NCBI RefSeq assembly: GCF_932526225.1
Contig: NC_064042.1
Span: 5,883,540 to 5,947,539 of the forward strand
DNA from: Nematostella vectensis
Taxonomy: Eukaryota; Cnidaria; Anthozoa; Actiniaria; Edwardsiidae
Direction of reading: 5' to 3'
Length of the DNA: 64,000 nt
In this document: in pieces, positions 1 through 19,159 of the stretch
How the letters are laid out: every line of letters begins with the position of its first letter
How positions within the stretch are numbered: the stretch's first letter is position 1
Translations under genes and position numbers: made by a program
The notes under the pieces: generated by a model
The model's database searches: none
The model's input: the letters and a program-made list of their open reading frames with translations, nothing else
Told to the model about the DNA's origin: nothing

Positions 1-512
1 GGCACAGGGGGGTGCGCTAGCTAACGATGGGCACAGGGGGTGCGCTAGCTAACGATGGGCACAAGGGGTGCGCTAGCTAACGATGGGCACAAGGGGTGCG
101 CTAGCTAACGATGGGCACAAGGGGGCGCTAGCTAACGATGGGCACAAGGGGTGCGCTAGCTAACGATGGGCACAAGGGGTGCGCTAGCTAACGATGGGCA
201 CAGGGGGTGCGCTAGCTAACGATGGGCACAGGGGGTGCGCTAGCTAACGATGGGCACAGGGGGTGCGCTAGCTAACGATGGGCACAAGGGGTGCGCTAGC
301 TAACTTTGGGCACAGGGGGTGCGCTAGCTGACTATGCGCACAGGGGGTGCGCTGGCTAACGATTGACACAAGGGGGGCGCTAGCTAACGATGGGCACAGG
401 GGGTGCGCCAGCTAACGATGGGCAAAGGGGGTGCGTTAGCTAGCGATGGGCACAGGGGGTGCGCTAGCTAACGATTGGCACAAGGGGGGGCGCTAGCTAA
501 CGATGGGCACGG
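1..512. repeat. 28-bp tandem repeat, about 18 copies
   Basis: The unit is close to GGGCACAGGGGGTGCGCTAG plus CTAACGAT, with 27- to 29-bp variants from changes in the G run. Each unit carries the palindrome GCTAGC. Copies become more divergent after about position 300. The array is cut by the window start, so its full size is unknown. It lies beyond the 3' end of the sulfatase gene. No unique spacers separate the units, so it is a minisatellite and not a CRISPR array. Confidence 0.95.
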
Positions 513-963
513 GGGGTGCAATTTCTGGGGATGGCCTCATAAAACAAAACAAAAAAGTAAAACCAAACGAAAAGAACCAGGCAAAAATAAATTTGTTAAG
601 TCTTTTATAAATCCCTGTTGTGTATGTAGCCCACCCCTCCCCCTCAAAAGTCAAATGGTCGACCCCTTAGGAGTCCCTGTTGTATAAACGTCGATAACTG
701 GAAATGGAAGCAAAGTAGAGAGGATATCTTACAAGCCTGATAATGTTTATTCAAGAGTGCCACCAGAATTGGTCAACCTTACCACTTATATCCCTTCACA
801 GGCATTTCCTCCTTTATTGATTCTTTCTAAGGTGCCAGGCTTCCTCCGGCCCCCGCTCTGACATATATCTAGACCCCCTCCTCTTCACGTTGCCACAGGA
901 ATCCCCAAAAGGAGAGACTAGCGGAGGAAGCTAAACAGCACTAATCTTTTATCAGTCCAATAG
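513..963 (-). other. 3' flank and probable 3' UTR of the sulfatase gene
   Basis: This stretch lies just downstream of the sulfatase stop codon. On the minus strand there are AATAAA hexamers at 813-818 and 746-751, about 150 and 215 bases after the stop, either of which could direct polyadenylation. I see no further coding sequence here. Confidence 0.5.
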
Positions 964-8931
<7,968 letters not shown>

Positions 8932-9079
8932 CTTAACTTGTGTTGTGCGCTGTCTTCCCCTCTTCGTGCATGCAGCCCTTGGCTTGGTCTAATATTTGAT
9001 AGACTCATTCGCAGTCCCCAGCGGAGTCACACAACGCTCCCCACCCGTGAGCTCTAGAATTTGATTCAAGTGTCGAAAG

Positions 9080-9146
9080 CTAGCCTGCGTGCATCCGGTT
9101 TGAAACATTATTTTATAAATTTTGGAACGGGATGCACTCAGGCTAG
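9080..9146. mobile_element. 67-bp MITE with 7-bp direct flanks
   Basis: Ends CTAGCCTGCGTGCATCC and GGATGCACTCAGGCTAG form inverted repeats with two mismatches. TCGAAAG lies immediately outside both ends (9073-9079 and 9147-9153), a perfect 7-bp target-site duplication. Confidence 0.8.
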
Positions 9147-9200
9147 TCGAAAGCTAGTCTCAATACACAGCAGGAGAAGTCCTCAAACAAAAGGTCGAAT

Positions 9201-9347
9201 CAAGGGAGCACGGCAGAATGTGTTCCTATTTAACGCGCGATTGATATTATTATTACGAAAATAAACCACTTTGTTATGCAACACCTCATTGTAAGCTATA
9301 AGGGGAGTAATCAGTTGCGCGTTGATACATTCTGCCGTGCTCCCTTG
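9201..9347. mobile_element. 147-bp MITE with perfect 21-bp terminal inverted repeats
   Basis: CAAGGGAGCACGGCAGAATG at 9201 is matched base for base by the reverse complement at 9327-9347. The centre is AT-rich and non-coding. Confidence 0.85.
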
Positions 9348-9583
9348 GTCAAATGTGTAAATCCCTCGGGGCTTAACCACAGGCAACCCACTCTAATGTT
9401 TTGTATATACGTAGAGGATACAAGGGGAATCCTAGTTGAATTCTTAGACGATCAATGAATTTGTTGAAACTACATAAATAAAATGTTTAATAAACGGGGG
9501 TATTTCATGATCTCGGTCACTATTTTTCATTCGTACTTTCTGCTCATGGTTTAAGGGTCAATTGGACGTCTATAAAAGAAGGT

Positions 9584-10215
9584 CCTGAAGGGGAACGGGG
9601 GCTGAGATTCGCCTCATTTTGGGCCGGGAAAACGGGATTAGGGTTTCCGGGAACGGGATTTGTCTACCGGGAACGGGATTTGTCTACCGGGAACGGGATT
9701 TGTCTACCGGGAACGGGATTTGTCTACCGGGAACGGGATTTGTCTACCGGGAACGGGATTTGTCTACCGGGAACGGGATTTGTCTACCGGGAACGGGATT
9801 TGTCTACCGGGAACGGGATTTGTCTACCGGGAACGGGATTTGTCTACCGGGGACGGGATTTGTCTACCGGGGACGGGATTTGTCTACCGGGAACGGGATT
9901 TGTCTACCGGGAACGGGATTTTTCTACCGGGAACGGGATTTGTCTACCGGGAACGGGATTTGTCTACCGGGAACGGGATTTGTCTACCGGGAACGGGATT
10001 TGTCTACCGGGAACGGGAATCAACATACTTTAACGTGAACGGGATTTTTCAAATCTCTTCTTGTTTTATGCTGAAAACGTTGTTAATCTATATAATTTTT
10101 TGCAGTTTTTAAAAGCTCTTAAAAGAGCTTTTGATAGCATCAAACTTCAAACTGCTCCTCATCGGACGTCACTTCCTAAGACTCCTAACCCTTCTAAATT
10201 TAGGCCCTATTTTCA

Positions 10216-10246
<31 letters not shown>

Positions 10247-10320
10247 ATAATATACAGTATAACCACCGCGATTTTGCGAAAATAGCAGCCGGGAAACGGG
10301 ATTTGGACAACCCTTCAGGA
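9584..10320. mobile_element. Possible inverted-repeat element carrying a minisatellite
   Basis: GGTCCTGAAGGG (from 9584) and CCCTTCAGGACC (to about 10320) are inverted copies bracketing the 20-bp minisatellite, and an AACGGGATTT motif recurs just inside the right end. A C homopolymer (10219-10243) lies in the right half. The inverted repeats are short, so an element is only inferred. Confidence 0.4.
9649..10018. repeat. 20-bp minisatellite, about 18.5 copies
   Basis: The unit is GGGAACGGGATTTGTCTACC. Copies are almost identical; I see only two GGGGACGGG variants and one TTTCTACC variant. Because 20 is not a multiple of 3, all three plus-strand frames stay open through the array; they are not genes. 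Confidence 0.97.
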
Positions 10321-10339
10321 CCCTGATAATGGTCATTTA

Positions 10340-10440
10340 TCGCCCTACAAATAAAGGCCCAGACCCTAACGGTTTAGAACATCACAGGTTTCCCACGCGC
10401 CCGTCAAATAAAAGGCTCCGGTTGACAGCCATTGATGTGC
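10340..10440 (-). repeat. Dispersed repeat copy C, inverted
   Basis: Read on the minus strand it gives CATCAATGGCTGTC, GAGCCTTTTA, GGGAAACCTGTGA and CGTTAGGGTCTGGGCC, the same motif series as 2190-2275 and 3255-3335. Confidence 0.65.
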
Positions 10441-11657
10441 CGCGTTTTTTAACGTAAAAAAACAAAAACAAAACAAAACAATAAACACTTGCCATAGCGA
10501 AAAAAATCTTAGCAACGAAGATCACACAGAAAAATAATTAATGCAAAACAAAGAAAATAAGATGCTAAATGCCACCAACACAACGCTATTAGAATTTAAC
10601 TTTCATATCGAGGGAAGATACCCAGATTTGGCTACCACGATTTTCAATAATCCACGGGGTTTTAGAGGGTGAGTTGGAAACCTTTTCAATACTGTCAAAT
10701 ACTAAAATTCTAAAGATTTTGAATGACCAGAATGCGGTTTCGCTGATAGAGAATGTCGGCGAGAGATCGCGGATTATTGAAAACCGCAGTAATAACAGTC
10801 GTTTTATATTAAAACAAATTTTCCACTCAGTTTAATTTTTTTCCATTTTCACACCTTTGGCGGGTTTGCATTTTCTTTCAAGCAACTTAATACAAGAAAC
10901 AAACATTCCTTTTAGTCGCAAATATTCACAGGAGGTATTCAACCAATATCTAAATGTCACACACTTTCTAGATTTTTGTGTGCTATAGTTATTTTTCGAA
11001 ATAGTATTTATGCAAACGATGACTCATCATTCATATATTATATTATGTAAAATCTTTATAACCCAAATATGCATGTGAATTATACCTCCTGTTCATTCTG
11101 TAAACTGAACGGCCATAGTTTTAAATTCTATAGTGTTTCCATTTTGTAAGGATGTTATTCTCCTTTTTTTTACTATCCCGTGAAATACACTTTCTGGTAT
11201 ACTGCACTTGATCGTGAGTTTATTTTTCTATTCTTTATCATTCGATTTATAGTATTTTTTGTTTTTGTTTTACAATATGTACATTTTTTAACGATAAAGT
11301 AACTATGAGCCAGAAGTATGTAATATTCTTTGTAAATAACAAATTGAGAATTTATCCCGGTAACAAACGGCACCTTATGACAGATCTAGACTTGGATAAA
11401 GGTTTCTTGTTTGTTTGCTGTTGTTTTTTAGGAGAAGGAACAAAAGTATAGTCTGCAAGATTTAAAGCTGGTTCGTATTCAATTCATGTCCTCCTCCTCT
11501 TTTGATTGCATTTCATTTGGAACTTTACGATATGTTCAACTCCTGACTGAACGATTTGCAGTTGACTCAGCAAGGAATGAGTTCATAACTAGAAGCACTC
11601 TGGTAGCCATGATTTGCTCCCTTTTTCCCATTTTAATTGCCTTGTTGACTTGTTTGT
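10441..11657. other. Intergenic, no gene seen
   Basis: AT-rich sequence between repeat copy C and the first small membrane-protein gene. I see only A-rich and T-rich tracts and short chance reading frames. Confidence 0.6.
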
Positions 11658-12044
11658 TCACACCTCCCCAGTCACCAGTTGTAAGTGTCTGGTGTCAGTT
11701 CTGTCACCGCTATCTTGTTTTGCACTTCTAGACGCTAGCCGGGTCGAGTAAGGAGCCCGCGCTTTCTGCCGCGGGGTTATATTCCTGATATGGCACGAGA
11801 GCACTCGTCTCCGATACAAACACGAGTATAGCAGAAACACGACACCAAATGACATCGAGGCTACTAATACCAACGCAATGAATAGAATTACCACAACTGC
11901 ACCGCTATTAAAGTTGAATTTTGAAGCCAACATGATACCAGAAGTCGGTGGAGTAAGAGTCATATTCATGTGATTGACTCCAAAGGCGTACAGTTTTTGA
12001 TAATTAATTCGTCTATAGAGTTTAAACCAGGCGTTCTGCTTCAT
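11658..12044 (-). CDS. Small single-pass membrane protein, cluster member 1
   Basis: A single open frame of up to 128 residues; an internal Met at residue 26 (base 11969) may be the real start and puts the NMT sequon near the N terminus. Residues ~49-76 form a strong membrane span (AVVVILFIALVLVASMSFGV) followed by LLYSCLYRRRVLSC, a Cys- and Arg-rich juxtamembrane stretch, then a basic, Ser-rich tail ending LVTGEV. No convincing signal peptide. It is placed with the other small membrane proteins by position, strand and layout, not by clear sequence similarity. I do not recognise the family. Confidence 0.45.
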   Translation of the reverse strand: MKQNAWFKLYRRINYQKLYAFGVNHMNMTLTPPTSGIMLASKFNFNSGAVVVILFIALVLVASMSFGVVFLLYSCLYRRRVLSCHIRNITPRQKARAPYSTRLASRSAKQDSGDRTDTRHLQLVTGEV

Positions 12045-12710
12045 TAATGGTCTGTGTGGTGCATTAGGGAAGCAGGTGATGATGTAGCTTAGGCTTTATC
12101 TCATTTTAATAAGAGCGTTTCTCACTTAGGATATATTCCAGCAAAGCTCACACCTTTTCAAAATTTACATTTGCATGACACCACTTTACTCTTCCTTCCT
12201 TTGCATTCTTACCTCAAATAACTCATAGCAGGCTTTAAACGATTACACCTTTGTTTGCAATAGCTTAAATTATCCCAATTTTAAGAAACTGAACAATGCA
12301 ATAATTTGTAGTTTGTTTTGAATAAAGGTTTGACTTTAACATTGCGGCATTTGAATAACCTGCTAGACGGCTCTAAGTATTTAAGTATTATACGTATACT
12401 CATGCACCCTACATAAATCTTGTTAGCTTATCCACCTGGGCCGCATATGAAGAAAACGTTGTCGTTTTGAGGGACTGGTACCGAGGACTCTTTTCTTTTC
12501 AGATACTTTCTCCGTTGACTTAAGATGGTCACAGTCACTGTTTTTATCTTCCGATTACAAGTCATGATGTTTACGAAGCACCTGCGGTACGGTAACCTTA
12601 AAAATAACAAGAATCGGGCAGTTTTTCCACATAAGGAATATATTAGTTTCCTTATATGGAAGTGACCGCGTTGGCAAAAACGACAATTTTTGGCTGAATT
12701 TTCTTGATAT

Positions 12711-12829
12711 GGGTTCCTAGAAAGCAGGGTTAACGCTAACACAGGGATGAGTGCCCTTTTTATCCAATTAAATGTCAAGATGGCCGTATTTATCCCAGGG
12801 TTAGAGCTAACCTGCTTTCTATGGACCTT
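12711..12829. mobile_element. MITE with ~35-bp imperfect inverted repeats
   Basis: The left end (TAGAAAGCAGGGTTAACGCT) and right end (AGAGCTAACCTGCTTTCTA) are reverse complements with scattered mismatches. A minus-strand frame at 12428-12778 starts inside this element, which is why I did not call it a gene. Confidence 0.65.
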
Positions 12830-13300
12830 TTTAGGAGGCCATGCTATTAATTAAAAACAAAATACCGGAGTGATATTTCTGGCGCTGTTGAGGTACAAAA
12901 TGCTGAAAGTGGCTGGTAGTTGGCAGGTCTTGTTTTCGCATAAGTCTGAAGTCTTCCAGAGGGTCACGCCAAGGATTGAAACGCGATGATTGTTTATACC
13001 ATGATATCTATGATTATCATACCGTTCAGTTGACAACAGGAGGAAATAACTTCACACCTCCACCGGCGAATAACTTCCCAGTACCCTCCACCTATTGCTA
13101 GCACGGCACACCTGCTAGGCCTAGAAGCGTGGGTGTTTCAGCCAAACTGTTTTTACGAGGCCTAAACGCTAGTGAAACTCGAGTAGGATTCATCAATAAC
13201 AAGCACAAGTAAATAAAGAAGTTACGTTTTCTTTCTCTTGCGCTTAAGTTTCACTGCGGGAAACTATGTATGTGCTGTGCTTAGCAATTGTGCCCTAGTG

Positions 13301-13632
13301 AGTCACGTTATGTCGCCACCAATAAGCCAAGTGAGAACCAGCCTTAGGTTATTTCGCTAAGTCACGCTATGTCGCCACCAAATTAGCCAAGTGAGAACCA
13401 GCCTTAGGTTATTTCGCTGAGTCACGTTATGTCGCCACCAATAAGCCAAGTGAGAACCAGCCTTAGGTTATTTCGCTGAGTCACGCTATGTCGCCACCAA
13501 ATTAGCCAAGTGAGAACCAACCTTAATGGTTTTCTCGCCAGAGTCACGCAATGTCGCCACCAATGAGCCAAGTGAGAACCAACCTTAAAGGTTATCTCGC
13601 CAGAGTCACGCTATGTCGCCACAAATAAGCCT
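13301..13632. repeat. 59-63-bp tandem repeat, about 6 copies
   Basis: The unit contains AGTCACGTTATGTCGCCACC and AAGTGAGAACCAGCCTTAGG. The first four copies alternate AATAAGCC and AAATTAGCC versions, so the array grew partly by two-unit duplication; the last two are more diverged. AGTGAGAACCAGCCTTA is the complement of the motif at 49925-49940. Confidence 0.9.
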
Positions 13633-14145
13633 TCAAAAGGCAAGGTCTCGATAATTCCTCCTGCGCCTCCTTTCACTTAACCGCCTTTTGAAGAAATGGA
13701 TTCGCCGAAATAATCCTTTCGTAAAAACAACAACAGCAATTTATTACAAAGCTGTAAACTGCTGCTAATCTTTTCTGGATCAGGTAAAAAAGAGGATTGC
13801 CTTTGACTTATACATTAGCACAATATTTTCCTACCATATATTGGACACACAAGGAATCACATGGAGTATGGTAGAAATTTTACAGATGCGTGCCTCTCGC
13901 TAAACATCTCCCCATTATCTAAACGCAGCATACTTTATGGATGACAACTTGCCATAAACCAGCTTTTACATCTAAAGGCTATTATCCTTGGGGCTGACAG
14001 CACTTTTAGTGAAGCTACATTTAACCAGTTCAGCCCGAGTTTGCTTGGATCCGTGTTGACACCGATGAAGGCATGTGTATACACAGAATGTCGGGTTTTC
14101 AGGTTGATAAAATACCTATGCTTGATAAAATTCACTCGTAGATTT

Positions 14146-14358
14146 TCACTGAACATGTATCATTACTCGGATAGTAATGATCACATTGTAGATCATGACA
14201 ATCCCGAGAGTCGCAATAATAACCACTAAAAACACGACTCCAGGACTCAAAAAGACCTCTCCGCTTGCAACTTCATCTTCTGATCCAAATACCGCTTGCA
14301 AATGAGACAAAAACATCACTAAAACGGCAAGCCCGCGTATTTTGCTGTCTATCTTCAT
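14146..14358 (-). CDS. Small type I membrane protein, cluster member 2
   Basis: About 70 residues from the chosen start MKIDSKIRG; an upstream Met exists at 14385. A signal peptide (LAVLVMFLSHLQAVFG) is followed by a short acidic ectodomain (SEDEVASGE) and a membrane span (VVFLVVIIATLGIVMIYNVI). The frame ends soon after the span. In an overlapping frame the next codons read CDHYYPSNDT, recalling the C-x-D/E-E-L-Y-x-S-D tails of members 4 to 6, so a one-base frame change near the span end is possible. Function unknown. Confidence 0.5.
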   Translation of the reverse strand: MKIDSKIRGLAVLVMFLSHLQAVFGSEDEVASGEVFLSPGVVFLVVIIATLGIVMIYNVIITIRVMIHVQ

Positions 14359-14385
14359 GCCAGGCTTAACAAAAAGGACTAACAA

Positions 14386-15780
14386 GTAATACTAATGACG
14401 AGAGGGTAAAGATTCTCATCAGAGTTAATGTGGAATACTCGCCTCCCTCAAAAACCACTGACAGACAAAGTGGATCAAGTAAACAATCTGCTTTGATCTA
14501 TTTACTTAGTTCCATTCGCTTATCTGCCAATGATAACGTTTTATGTTTTTATATGATATGAAACCATTATGGTAAACTTCGTATTTTTTTTTCTATTGTG
14601 ACCCGCTTAAATACTAATTGCTTTTAACCCGAATAAGAACAAAATTATTATTTTCGTCACCTTTAATTTAGAATTCTATTAACTAAAATAGGTGATATTT
14701 GCCATAGGCATCGCTGGGCAAATAAGATATGAGAAAACAGACAGAAAGTGAAAACAGAGTAAAACTCTTTAGGATAATTGTGGCCTTATTAGACACAGCA
14801 GCCATTGAGGGGAGTGAACTTTACGCACTTGTACAGAAAGGAGACTTTATCAGCTGTTTCCAATTCGCGGGAAAGATTGTTTTGATATAAAATCACATAT
14901 ACAAATCCCTAGCTGGCCATAGCTTAGTCTAGGCAAGAGCTTAATCAAAATCGTCGTACTTTGCTAACCGAACTAAACGGAAGCCGCGAGTGCGATTGTA
15001 TCATAGTATGAGTACCCGATTGGCTAAATACGTGCCAGGTTAAATACATTTCCGACACAAGTTTGTAATATCCATACGGTAAGGAAGTGAACCATACTTT
15101 TCATTTTACCCTAATGCGCCGATGTAAAAATAACTTCGAATCAAAAGGGTTTGATCGATCAATGTCTGGGGGAAAGCGGGCTATTCGGAACCTTCTTATC
15201 AGGGAAGAGGGAAACACAAGGAGAGCGCATAAGCCAGGGGAGGCGGCTGATCATAGGCACTAAGGGCTCTTAAAGACGATTGCAATTAGGTTAATCTCAG
15301 GATCTCAAGACACCCAACAAACCCCCAAAACCCCGACATTTTCCAAATTACCTCAGCGAGCTGTGCGTGGCGAAACCGTGTAAAACAGGGCTAGGAACCT
15401 GGTTATTGCCTCCCCATTAATGCGCGGGTGCCTCAGGTTTCTTTGTACTGCACAGTTCGCTTGATAGCGGTGTTAGGGCCGAAATCTCCAGCTTAGCCGT
15501 AAAGCTTTAGCTGCCATACGATAATTTAGCGCATGTCTGAGTGTATGGTCTATTTAATTCTTTTTTCATCGAAGTTACATATGCATCTATGGTCGAATTT
15601 CTTTTTCTGGGTTCATCGAGAAAGTTTAATGGGTTCGATCCTTGGAATGTCTTTCTTTCACTTTTTTTTACTAATTTTTGTTATTTTTTTCTTATCTCTT
15701 TTATGTATTTATTGATTACACTTCCAGTTTTAGCTGCTGGTAATTCATTCGAAGCATCGCCCCCAGGCACCATTTCATGA
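14386..15780. other. Intergenic, no gene seen
   Basis: Between cluster member 2 and the LINE remnant. Mixed AT-rich sequence; overlapping frames near 15533-15780 are T-rich and look like chance. Confidence 0.55.
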
Positions 15781-15781
15781 G

Positions 15782-17560
15782 GTCTCGGTCGCAGGCACTC
15801 CAGTCACTACATCTGATCGTGCACGGAACCTTGGCGTGATATTTGACAGCACCTTGAACAATGAGACTCACGTTAGTGAAATATGTAAATCAGCTTTTTA
15901 TCATATAAGAAACATTTCACATGTGCGCAAACACCTCAGCCTCGCCTCTACAGCGAATTAGTACATGCTTTTGTGACATCCAGACTAGATATTGGCAATG
16001 CCCTTTTGGTCGGTCTGCCAGACTATCTCATCAAGCGCCTCCAATAAGTACTCAACTCAGCTGCGCGACTCATTACTTTTACGAGGAAATACGATCATAT
16101 AACGCAAGTTTTAAGGCAATAACATTGGTTTCCTGTGCAGCAGCGTATTAATTTTAAGGTTTTACTTCTTACATATAAGGCTATTGTAACAGCAATCTTT
16201 TCGGTTCTCTCACCAGATGTAACCGCTATTATTTTTGGTTCTCTAACCACATGTAACAGAACGACTATGTCCCGCTTGGCTGGGGGAGGTATCGTTTTTT
16301 TTTTACTTTTTCGCTGTTACAAAGTCTTTACAAGATCTTTCTCTGTCTGTTCTCATTCTATGTGTTCACATATTTTTGTTCTTCATTCTACAAGTGTGTT
16401 CTTCAAGTCTGTTTGTGAGAAGGTCTCACAGGTGTCTCTTCAAGTTCTTAAGTGAGTTGGGGCTTCGGTACGCACCCATATTTATATGCTACTAAGACGG
16501 CATGTCCTTTAGGATAACCGACCCTGAAATCCCAAAGGGCTTTTAGCACTGTTTGGATAAGGGTTTAACCTTCCTACGTGGGTGTGCCAATCGGTTACTC
16601 TTGGGCTACCATGACTTACGTAATGTTACCAATGTTGCTACTGACTACGGATATCACACACTAACTTGTTACACTGCTAGTGCGCATGACAAGCTCCACG
16701 TGATTAATATAGGGTAAACCTCGTGTGAACTCAGACTTAACTTTCCTTATGTAGTTAAAGGATGCAGGACTAAAACAAATGCTCAAAACTCTGTTCTACA
16801 GTACCACTTGAAAAGGGACGCGGTGCGCCTATAAGTTTCCCGAGCAAAAGGTCAATCTGCTAAAAATATGATGCTTTTGGCTAAGCAATTTCTATGCCAG
16901 CGTTTTAGATTTCCCTGTCAAACGCGACAGGTTAACTTAACAAAATGCCTTTAGTGGTTTTCCGTGGACTTCAATATGCTGACAGCCGATCAGTATATAA
17001 TACCTAGATGCTAAGTATGTCTTTACTACATGTGTAACTTATTCCTGCTTGACACTAATCATGGCATGGCTCCAGAATACATCAGTGATCTAATATGTCT
17101 CTACCAACCAGCAAAGCGAGCACTTAGGTCCACGAGTCAAATTTTATTGGAGCAGCCGGCACATAAACTTAATTTTTACGGTCTGAGGGCCTTCTTGGTT
17201 TGCGCGCCTAGCCTATGGAACAAACTACCTTTTGATATTAAAAACTGCACATCAGTCCCTGCAAGCGCCGGCTTAAGACGCATCTTTTTAGCATTGCCTA
17301 TAATTAGTCATAATCTTTTATATATTTACAGTTACACTTTTAACATTGCTTATATTTAGTCATAATCTTCTATATATTTATAGTTACACTTTTAACGTTG
17401 CTTATATTTAGTCATAATCTCTTTAAATATTTATAGTTAAACTTTTATCGTCTTGGTATAATATTTATTTATATGTAGTTTATTTTTGAAATTGTAAAGT
17501 GCATTTGGGCATATGGAAAATGCGCTATATAAATATTAAATTATTATTGTTATTATTATC
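15782..17560 (+). mobile_element. Degraded CR1/L2-type LINE 3' end, interrupted
   Basis: From 15782 the translation shows the C-terminal region of a reverse transcriptase: RARNLGVIFDSTL, EICKSAFYHIRNIS, TSRLDIGNALLVGLPDYL and QQRINFKVLLLTYKA, then after a break (17050) HGMAPEYISDLICLYQPA and the RAFLVCAPSLWNKLPFDI block. In-frame stops and frame changes show it is dead. The 3' end, AATGCGCTATATAAATATTA followed by TTA-rich simple repeat, is the usual tail of this LINE group. It is on the plus strand, opposite to the small membrane-protein genes around it. Confidence 0.85.
16176..17048. mobile_element. ~870-bp insertion inside the LINE
   Basis: The LINE reading LLLTYKA stops at about 16175 and resumes with HGMAPEY at 17050, which would be adjacent in an intact element. 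The intervening sequence is unrelated to the LINE. Parts of it have long plus-strand frames with few stops (for example around 16600-16980), suggesting old coding sequence I cannot identify. I see no clear terminal repeats or target-site duplication. Confidence 0.55.
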
Positions 17561-17803
<243 letters not shown>

Positions 17804-17867
17804 TTTAGAATGCTATATATTTTTTCCATCGCGCAAGATATAGTTCATTTCTATATGATTACCGCAC

Positions 17868-18236
17868 TATAAATGACGGTGCCAAGTCATGGTATTAAGT
17901 ATATTCGATAATATTTTTTTTCTGCAAAATGTATCTTCGGGAAAGAAAGGATATTAGCTAGCGTCAGCGTTAGCCGGAGGTAATTTACGAAGATTATGAA
18001 TCAGCTTACTGCAAAGCAAGCCAATTCATGCACCTTAACGACTTCAGGGAAAAATTTGACCCGAGACTTGGGTATTGGCAGTTCTCCGCTATAGACGGTG
18101 GCAAGTCATTGTATTAAGTATATTCGATAATATTTTTCAGCAAAATGTATCTTCGGGAGAGAAAGGATATTAAGTAGCGTCAGCGTTAGCCGGAGGTAAT
18201 TTACGGAGATAATGAATCCGCTTACTGCAAAAGCAA
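17868..18236. repeat. ~150-bp direct duplication, 224 bp apart
   Basis: 17868-18022 and 18092-18236 share GGTATTAAGTATATTCGATA-type sequence, AAAATGTATCTTCGGGA, AGCGTCAGCGTTAGCCGGAG and GCTTACTGCAAA in the same order, with about 90% identity by eye. No coding sequence is apparent. Confidence 0.85.
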
Positions 18237-18851
18237 ACTAAAAAATAAATAAATAAGTCAAGAAAATCACCATAACAATCAGTGTTATTGAAGACAAGAA
18301 TTCTATTTGCACTTGAAATCCTACTTGAGATTATCGGGGTAATGTTTTACATCTTGTCATATTTACGCCAGTTCTAAGTATGCTTAATGTCAATATGGTA
18401 TAAACCACCTTAGCAAAAGCACTCGAAGTTATTATAGTTTGACGCAGAATGCCGGAAAGAGACGAGTTTCGCATTATATGTTTCAGAGATAAATCCAGCC
18501 GTTACAAAAGAACATAGTTGACAGCACACTTTTTCTTACAACAAGAATGCACAAGATAAAGTGCTCTTTAATGACGCGAGTTTCATCATTCATATCGTTA
18601 CTTCCCTTCTAAAGCCACTGGCTTCGGTTATATTCTAAATCGCTTTTGCTTCAAACGGATATTTTGCGCCTTCTCAGATAACTTAAAGACTTCTGATTGG
18701 ACAGCCCTTGGCAATGTTAGAATGGTGAATGGAAATGCATAATTTTCTTTCTTTGGTTTGTTCTTAACAACAAACTAGCTTGCGGCAGGTTCCTGCAACG
18801 AGTGCAATTCAATTGGCCTTTTTCCTGGCTAGATGTCTTAGGATGTGTGTT

Positions 18852-19159
18852 TCAGACAATTGTCTCCATGCGACGAAAAGGTCTCTTTGTTGAGTTTCTG
18901 TTTGTGCGTGCGATGTGCTCTGGGCCATGCTGAAACCGGTCAAACTTGTCCCCGCAACAGTAACATCCCACACAGATGACGAACATAATAAGCGCCACGC
19001 ATCCAAGAGAAATAGCCAAAATAACTCACTAAGCCTTGGAGAAGCGGAAGGAATAACATCTGTATTACGGTTTTTCATCCCAACGTTTCTCGCCTCAACC
19101 ATACAAATAACGAGAGCGTTTAAGACAGTTGATGCTTTATATATGACACGCATTTTCAT
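18852..19159 (-). pseudogene. Small type I membrane protein, cluster member 3, frame-broken
   Basis: From ATG at 19159 one frame encodes a signal peptide (MKMRVIYKASTVLNALVICM, then VEA) and a short Ser-rich ectodomain. A strong membrane span and Cys-rich juxtamembrane segment (VILAISLGCVALIMFVICVG, then CYCCGDKFDRF) lie in another minus-strand frame starting near 19030 and running to a stop at 18852. The two halves are in the right order but one base out of register, near AGTGAGTTATTTTGG. Either a one-base deletion made this a pseudogene, the sequence has an error, or the ribosome shifts frame. The layout matches members 2, 4, 5 and 6. Confidence 0.55.

Noticed and set aside
9619-10112. Three repeated-peptide frames
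   Set aside because: Artefacts of the 20-bp minisatellite, open in all three frames.
12428-12778. 116-codon minus-strand frame in the membrane-protein cluster
   Set aside because: It begins inside a MITE and lacks the leader, span and Cys-rich neck of its neighbours.
15625-15650. GGGTTCGATCC resembling a tRNA T-loop
   Set aside because: No acceptor, D or anticodon stems can be formed around it.
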